From positions 1 through 8,657 of the forward strand of contig JAFRZC010000064.1 of the NCBI GenBank assembly GCA_017442765.1: a stretch of 8,657 nucleotides of DNA. Direction: 5' to 3'. The notes beneath the pieces are model-generated. The model saw nothing but the letters and a program-made list of their open reading frames with translations. It did no database searches and had not been told where the DNA came from. The position numbers and the translations under genes were made by a program. The DNA comes from Prevotella sp. (GTDB lineage: Bacteria; Bacteroidota; Bacteroidia; Bacteroidales; Bacteroidaceae). The number at the start of each line of letters is the position of its first letter. The stretch's first letter is position 1. Below are positions 6,169 to 8,657 of this stretch, piece after piece.

Positions 6169-6172
6169 CAGC

Positions 6173-6979
6173 ATGAAAAAGCTGCTCATCCTGTCGGCTA
6201 TCGCGCTGTTTTTCTGTACCTGCGCAGAGGAAAAAGGCAAGCCTGTCCACATTACCGGTCTCCGCTTCGACACCCTGACTGTCGATACCAGTGCCGTACT
6301 GCTGGGCGACACCATCTCACCAACATGCAGCGTGAGCATCTCCTTGCAGGTGGCCAAAGGCAAAGGAGCCGAGTCCATCAACCGCGCCATCCTCAACTCC
6401 GGCATCCTTTTGCCCGGATATGTCAACACCGACAGCGTGGCGCTCACCCCTGAGCAATATCTCGACTCATTCGTCTGCCGCTACATCGGCCAGTACAAAC
6501 GCGACTACGCCCCGCTCTATCTCGACGACACAGAGAATGCCGACTCCTACGAAAACTCATTTACCCTGAAGACCTCCACCATGACCGCCTGCGAGGGCAT
6601 CATCGCCTATGTGGCCGACATCGACTTCTTCGGCGGCGGCACGCACAACACCCGGCAGACCGTCGTGCGCAATATCGAGGTCAGGACAGGAAAAGTACTC
6701 ACGCTGACCGACATCTTCAGGCACGGCTATGAGCAGACACTACAGCAGGAACTCCTGAAAAAGCTCTGCCGGAAGTTCCATGCTGCCGATGCCGACGGGC
6801 TGGCCAGGAAGCAGGTGCTCGTCGATGGAAACATCTACATTCCCGACAATTTCATCCTCTTCAAGAAGAAAATCCAGTTCATCTACAACCCTGCCGAGAT
6901 AGCTCCTTACGACATGGGGGAAATCAGGCTCGACATCGACAAGAGCTCGCTGAAGGGGTTGCTACAAGAAACATTCTAA
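6173..6979 (+). CDS. Lipoprotein with DUF3298 (RsiV-like) domain
   Basis: A 268-aa protein with a lipoprotein signal peptide: MKKLLILSAIALFFCTC, Cys17 likely lipidated, followed by acidic AEEKG. The rest resembles the DUF4163/DUF3298 pair also found at the C-terminus of anti-sigma factor RsiV and in some deacetylases. Supporting stretches are the central DFFGGGTHNT (151-160), RTGKVLTLTDIF (171-182) and the end IQFIYNPAEIAPYDMG (234-249), typical of DUF3298. No membrane helix or anti-sigma N-terminal domain is present, so it is not RsiV itself; many Bacteroidetes carry such stand-alone envelope lipoproteins of unknown role. The ATG at 6173 gives a normal signal peptide and lies just after the -7 box. 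It precedes rsmG by 10 bp, so the two are probably co-transcribed. Confidence 0.82.
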   Translation: MKKLLILSAIALFFCTCAEEKGKPVHITGLRFDTLTVDTSAVLLGDTISPTCSVSISLQVAKGKGAESINRAILNSGILLPGYVNTDSVALTPEQYLDSFVCRYIGQYKRDYAPLYLDDTENADSYENSFTLKTSTMTACEGIIAYVADIDFFGGGTHNTRQTVVRNIEVRTGKVLTLTDIFRHGYEQTLQQELLKKLCRKFHAADADGLARKQVLVDGNIYIPDNFILFKKKIQFIYNPAEIAPYDMGEIRLDIDKSSLKGLLQETF

Positions 6980-6989
6980 CCTGTCCGAC

Positions 6990-7601
6990 ATGCAGCACAT
7001 ACAGAAATATTTTCCCAGCCTCACCGACACACAGCAGGCGCAGTTTGCCGCACTGGCCGGCTTATACAGGGAGTGGAACGCCAAGATCAATGTCATCTCG
7101 CGCAAGGACATCGACAACCTCTACCTGCACCATGTGCTCCACTCGCTGGCCATCGCAAAGGCCGTCGGGTTCCAGTCCGGACAACGCATTCTCGACTTCG
7201 GCACGGGCGGCGGATTTCCGGGCATCCCCCTTGCCATCATGTTTCCCGAGTGCCGGTTCCGGCTCATCGACGGCACGGGCAAGAAAATCAAGGTTGCCGG
7301 AGAGATTGCCGCAGCCATAGGCCTTCGCAACGTCGAGGCCATACACCAGCGCGGTGAGGACGAACGGGGCCGATACCACTACGTTGTATCCCGCGCCGTC
7401 ATGCCGTTGCCCGATCTCATGCGCATCGCACGGAAAAATATCCTGCCGGGTGGAAGCCTGATCTGCCTGAAGGGTGGCGACCTTGCCGAGGAGCTGCGCC
7501 CTTTCAACAAAACAGCCAAAGTCATCCCCGTCAGCAATTACTTTGAGGAAGAATGGTTCAAAGAGAAAAACGTCATCGAAATAAACTGTAAGCAAAAATG
7601 A
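6990..7601 (+). CDS. rsmG: 16S rRNA (guanine527-N7)-methyltransferase
   Basis: SAM-dependent enzyme that methylates N7 of G527 in 16S rRNA, in the 530 loop of the small subunit. The 203-aa product has the family signatures in order: YREWNAKINVISRKD (26-40), LHHVLHSLAIAK (46-57), the SAM-binding LDFGTGGGFPGIPLAI (68-83), LIDGTGKKIKV (92-102) and the later VVSRAV (132-137). Length is normal. In the fourth motif this protein reads GTGKK where SIGKK or SLGKR is more usual, a mild variant. The ATG at 6990 starts right at the expected N-terminus, with no Shine-Dalgarno sequence. Its stop overlaps the next start as ATGA (7598-7601), indicating translational coupling. Loss of rsmG is known to give low-level streptomycin resistance in other bacteria. 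Confidence 0.96.
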   Translation: MQHIQKYFPSLTDTQQAQFAALAGLYREWNAKINVISRKDIDNLYLHHVLHSLAIAKAVGFQSGQRILDFGTGGGFPGIPLAIMFPECRFRLIDGTGKKIKVAGEIAAAIGLRNVEAIHQRGEDERGRYHYVVSRAVMPLPDLMRIARKNILPGGSLICLKGGDLAEELRPFNKTAKVIPVSNYFEEEWFKEKNVIEINCKQK

Positions 7602-8233
7602 TACAAAACAAACGATTCGTCTGCAACATGTTGCAGGAAAACTGCTACATACTGAGCGACGAGACCAACGAGTGCGTCATCATCGACTGCGGCGCGTTCT
7701 ATGAGGAGGAGCACGAGGCTATTGTCGCGTATATCAAGGAAAAGCGGCTCCGGCCTGTCCGCCTCATCGCCACACATGGACATCTCGACCATCACTTTGG
7801 CGACGCGTTCGTCCATGCCACCTACGGATTGCAGCCCGAGGTGGCCGAGGAGGACCACTCACTCATGCGCCGTCTCGACCGGCAGGCCGAGACCTTCTAC
7901 GGCATCAGGCTCGACGGGCAGTACCCCGATCCTCTTCCGCTACCAGACCAGATCAGCTTCGGCAACCATGTCCTGCACGTCATCAAGACCCCGGGGCACT
8001 CACCCGGCTCCGTGTGCTTGCATTGCAAAGAAGAGGACCTGCTCTTCACCGGCGACACGCTCTTCCGCCAAAGCATCGGGCGAACCGACTTCAAGGGCGG
8101 CTCCATGATGCAGATTATACAGAGCCTGCGGCGCATCGCGCAGCTCAGCGACGACACCAGCGTGCTGCCCGGCCACGGCCCTGCCACAACCATCGGCGAG
8201 GAGCTCGCCCACAATCCCTACCTCGAACGATGA
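7598..8233 (+). CDS. Metallo-beta-lactamase-fold hydrolase (glyoxalase II-like)
   Basis: A 211-aa cytosolic hydrolase of the MBL fold with a dinuclear metal site. The signature HGHLDH is present as His60, His62, Asp64 and His65; further ligands are His134 (TPGHSPGS), Asp153 (FTGDTLF) and His193 (LPGHGP). The N-terminus, [17 protein letters not shown], and GRTDF (161-165) match the small glyoxalase II-like group to which E. coli YcbL belongs. The substrate is likely a thioester but cannot be set from sequence; the C-terminal helical domain of true glyoxalase II is absent. The ATG at 7598 is favoured over Met11 because it retains the conserved N-terminal strand and overlaps the rsmG stop. Its own stop overlaps the ruvC start as ATGA (8230-8233). 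Confidence 0.93.
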   Translation: MIQNKRFVCNMLQENCYILSDETNECVIIDCGAFYEEEHEAIVAYIKEKRLRPVRLIATHGHLDHHFGDAFVHATYGLQPEVAEEDHSLMRRLDRQAETFYGIRLDGQYPDPLPLPDQISFGNHVLHVIKTPGHSPGSVCLHCKEEDLLFTGDTLFRQSIGRTDFKGGSMMQIIQSLRRIAQLSDDTSVLPGHGPATTIGEELAHNPYLER

Positions 8234-8657
8234 AGCCAGAGAAGATTATCCTCGGCATCGACCCGGGCACCAACGTCATGGGCTACGGTGTCATCCGCGC
8301 CGTCGGCAACAAAGCCGAGATGGTGGCCATGGGTGTCATCGACCTGCGGCGGCAGACCGACCCCTATCTGCGCCTCGGACATATCTTCGAGCGCGTCACC
8401 GGCATCATCGAGGCCTACCTGCCCGACGAGATGGCGGTCGAGGCACCCTTCTTCGGAAAAAACGTGCAGTCGATGCTCAAGCTCGGACGCGCACAGGGCG
8501 TGGCCATCGCCGCCGCCATCCACCGCGACATCCCCATACACGAATACGCGCCGCTGAAAATCAAGATGGCCATCACCGGCAACGGCAGCGCGTCGAAGCA
8601 GCAGGTGGCCGCGATGCTCCAGCGGCTGCTCAACCTGCAGAAAGAAGAGATGCCCAA
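8230..8657 (+). CDS. ruvC: Holliday junction resolvase RuvC (3' end outside the window)
   Basis: Endonuclease that resolves Holliday junctions with RuvAB during recombination and repair. The 142 complete codons in the window carry [12 protein letters not shown] (9-20) with catalytic Asp11, VEAPFF (70-75) with catalytic Glu71, and the conserved [21 protein letters not shown] (residues 106 on). The protein is normally about 185-190 aa; the two C-terminal catalytic acidic residues lie past the right edge, and reading is still open at base 8657. The ATG at 8230 overlaps the preceding stop and gives the usual 10 residues before Asp11. Translation is probably coupled to the hydrolase gene; no Shine-Dalgarno sequence is seen. 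Confidence 0.96.
   Translation, partial: MKPEKIILGIDPGTNVMGYGVIRAVGNKAEMVAMGVIDLRRQTDPYLRLGHIFERVTGIIEAYLPDEMAVEAPFFGKNVQSMLKLGRAQGVAIAAAIHRDIPIHEYAPLKIKMAITGNGSASKQQVAAMLQRLLNLQKEEMP

Larger units (their letters stand above)
6107..6172. repeat. 12-bp inverted repeat of two facing -7 boxes
   Basis: GCTGCAAAAGTA (6107-6118) and TACTTTTGCAGC (6161-6172) are perfect reverse complements separated by 42 bp. Each arm holds one TAnnTTTG box pointing away from the centre, so both promoters share the extended version TACTTTTGCAGC. The spacer contains a run of nine A (6120-6128) and is AT-rich. Matching of the 4 bases beyond each box exceeds what the core motif needs. A regulator site overlapping both promoters is possible but unproven. 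Confidence 0.75.

Noticed and set aside
6080..6250. Upstream extension of the HAD frame to 6250
   Set aside because: It crosses the divergent promoter region and the neighbouring gene's start; motif I sits at the normal distance only from the ATG at 6079.
1..8657. CRISPR array, insertion sequence, phage genes, toxin-antitoxin or defence genes
   Set aside because: I found no spaced direct repeats of CRISPR size, no transposase or integrase motifs, and all intact long frames are assigned to housekeeping genes or lipoproteins.

Overview
The window reads as chromosomal DNA of a fairly GC-rich member of the Bacteroidales, most likely Prevotellaceae. Four things support this: TAnnTTTG-type -7 promoter boxes typical of the Bacteroidetes primary sigma factor; little or no Shine-Dalgarno sequence before most genes; tRNA genes without an encoded CCA; and protein flavours such as a RuvC reading [10 protein letters not shown] and lipoproteins with an acidic tail right after the lipidated cysteine. 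The genus is inference; no marker gene fixes it.

Layout. From the left edge to 2250 (+) lies most of feoB, the ferrous-iron transporter, entering the window already in frame. Convergent to it, on the minus strand, is a two-gene tRNA unit, tRNA-Ser(GCT) then tRNA-Glu(CTC), with a good promoter (2531-2562) and a strong terminator hairpin (2278-2319). Further right on the minus strand is a compact run transcribed leftwards: HAD phosphatase/mutase, panB, a beta-helix lipoprotein and cdd, with gaps of 11, 44 and 24 bp. At about 6080-6172 there is a divergent promoter region with a perfect 12-bp inverted repeat made of two facing -7 boxes. Rightwards from it run a DUF3298-like lipoprotein, rsmG, a metallo-beta-lactamase-fold hydrolase and ruvC (cut by the right edge); the last three are joined by 4-bp ATGA overlaps.

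Function. The genes are mainly housekeeping: iron uptake, tRNA supply, pantothenate/CoA synthesis, pyrimidine salvage, 16S rRNA methylation and Holliday-junction resolution, plus two uncharacterised lipoproteins. I see no defence island, transposon, phage module or CRISPR array. The most unusual sequence is inside feoB, which carries two separate in-frame repeat tracts (an 18-bp period at 58-111 and a 21-bp period at 1909-2013), both in linker or loop positions. The second point worth checking is the divergent promoter, where the + strand -7 box ends four bases before the ATG, suggesting a leaderless or nearly leaderless mRNA.
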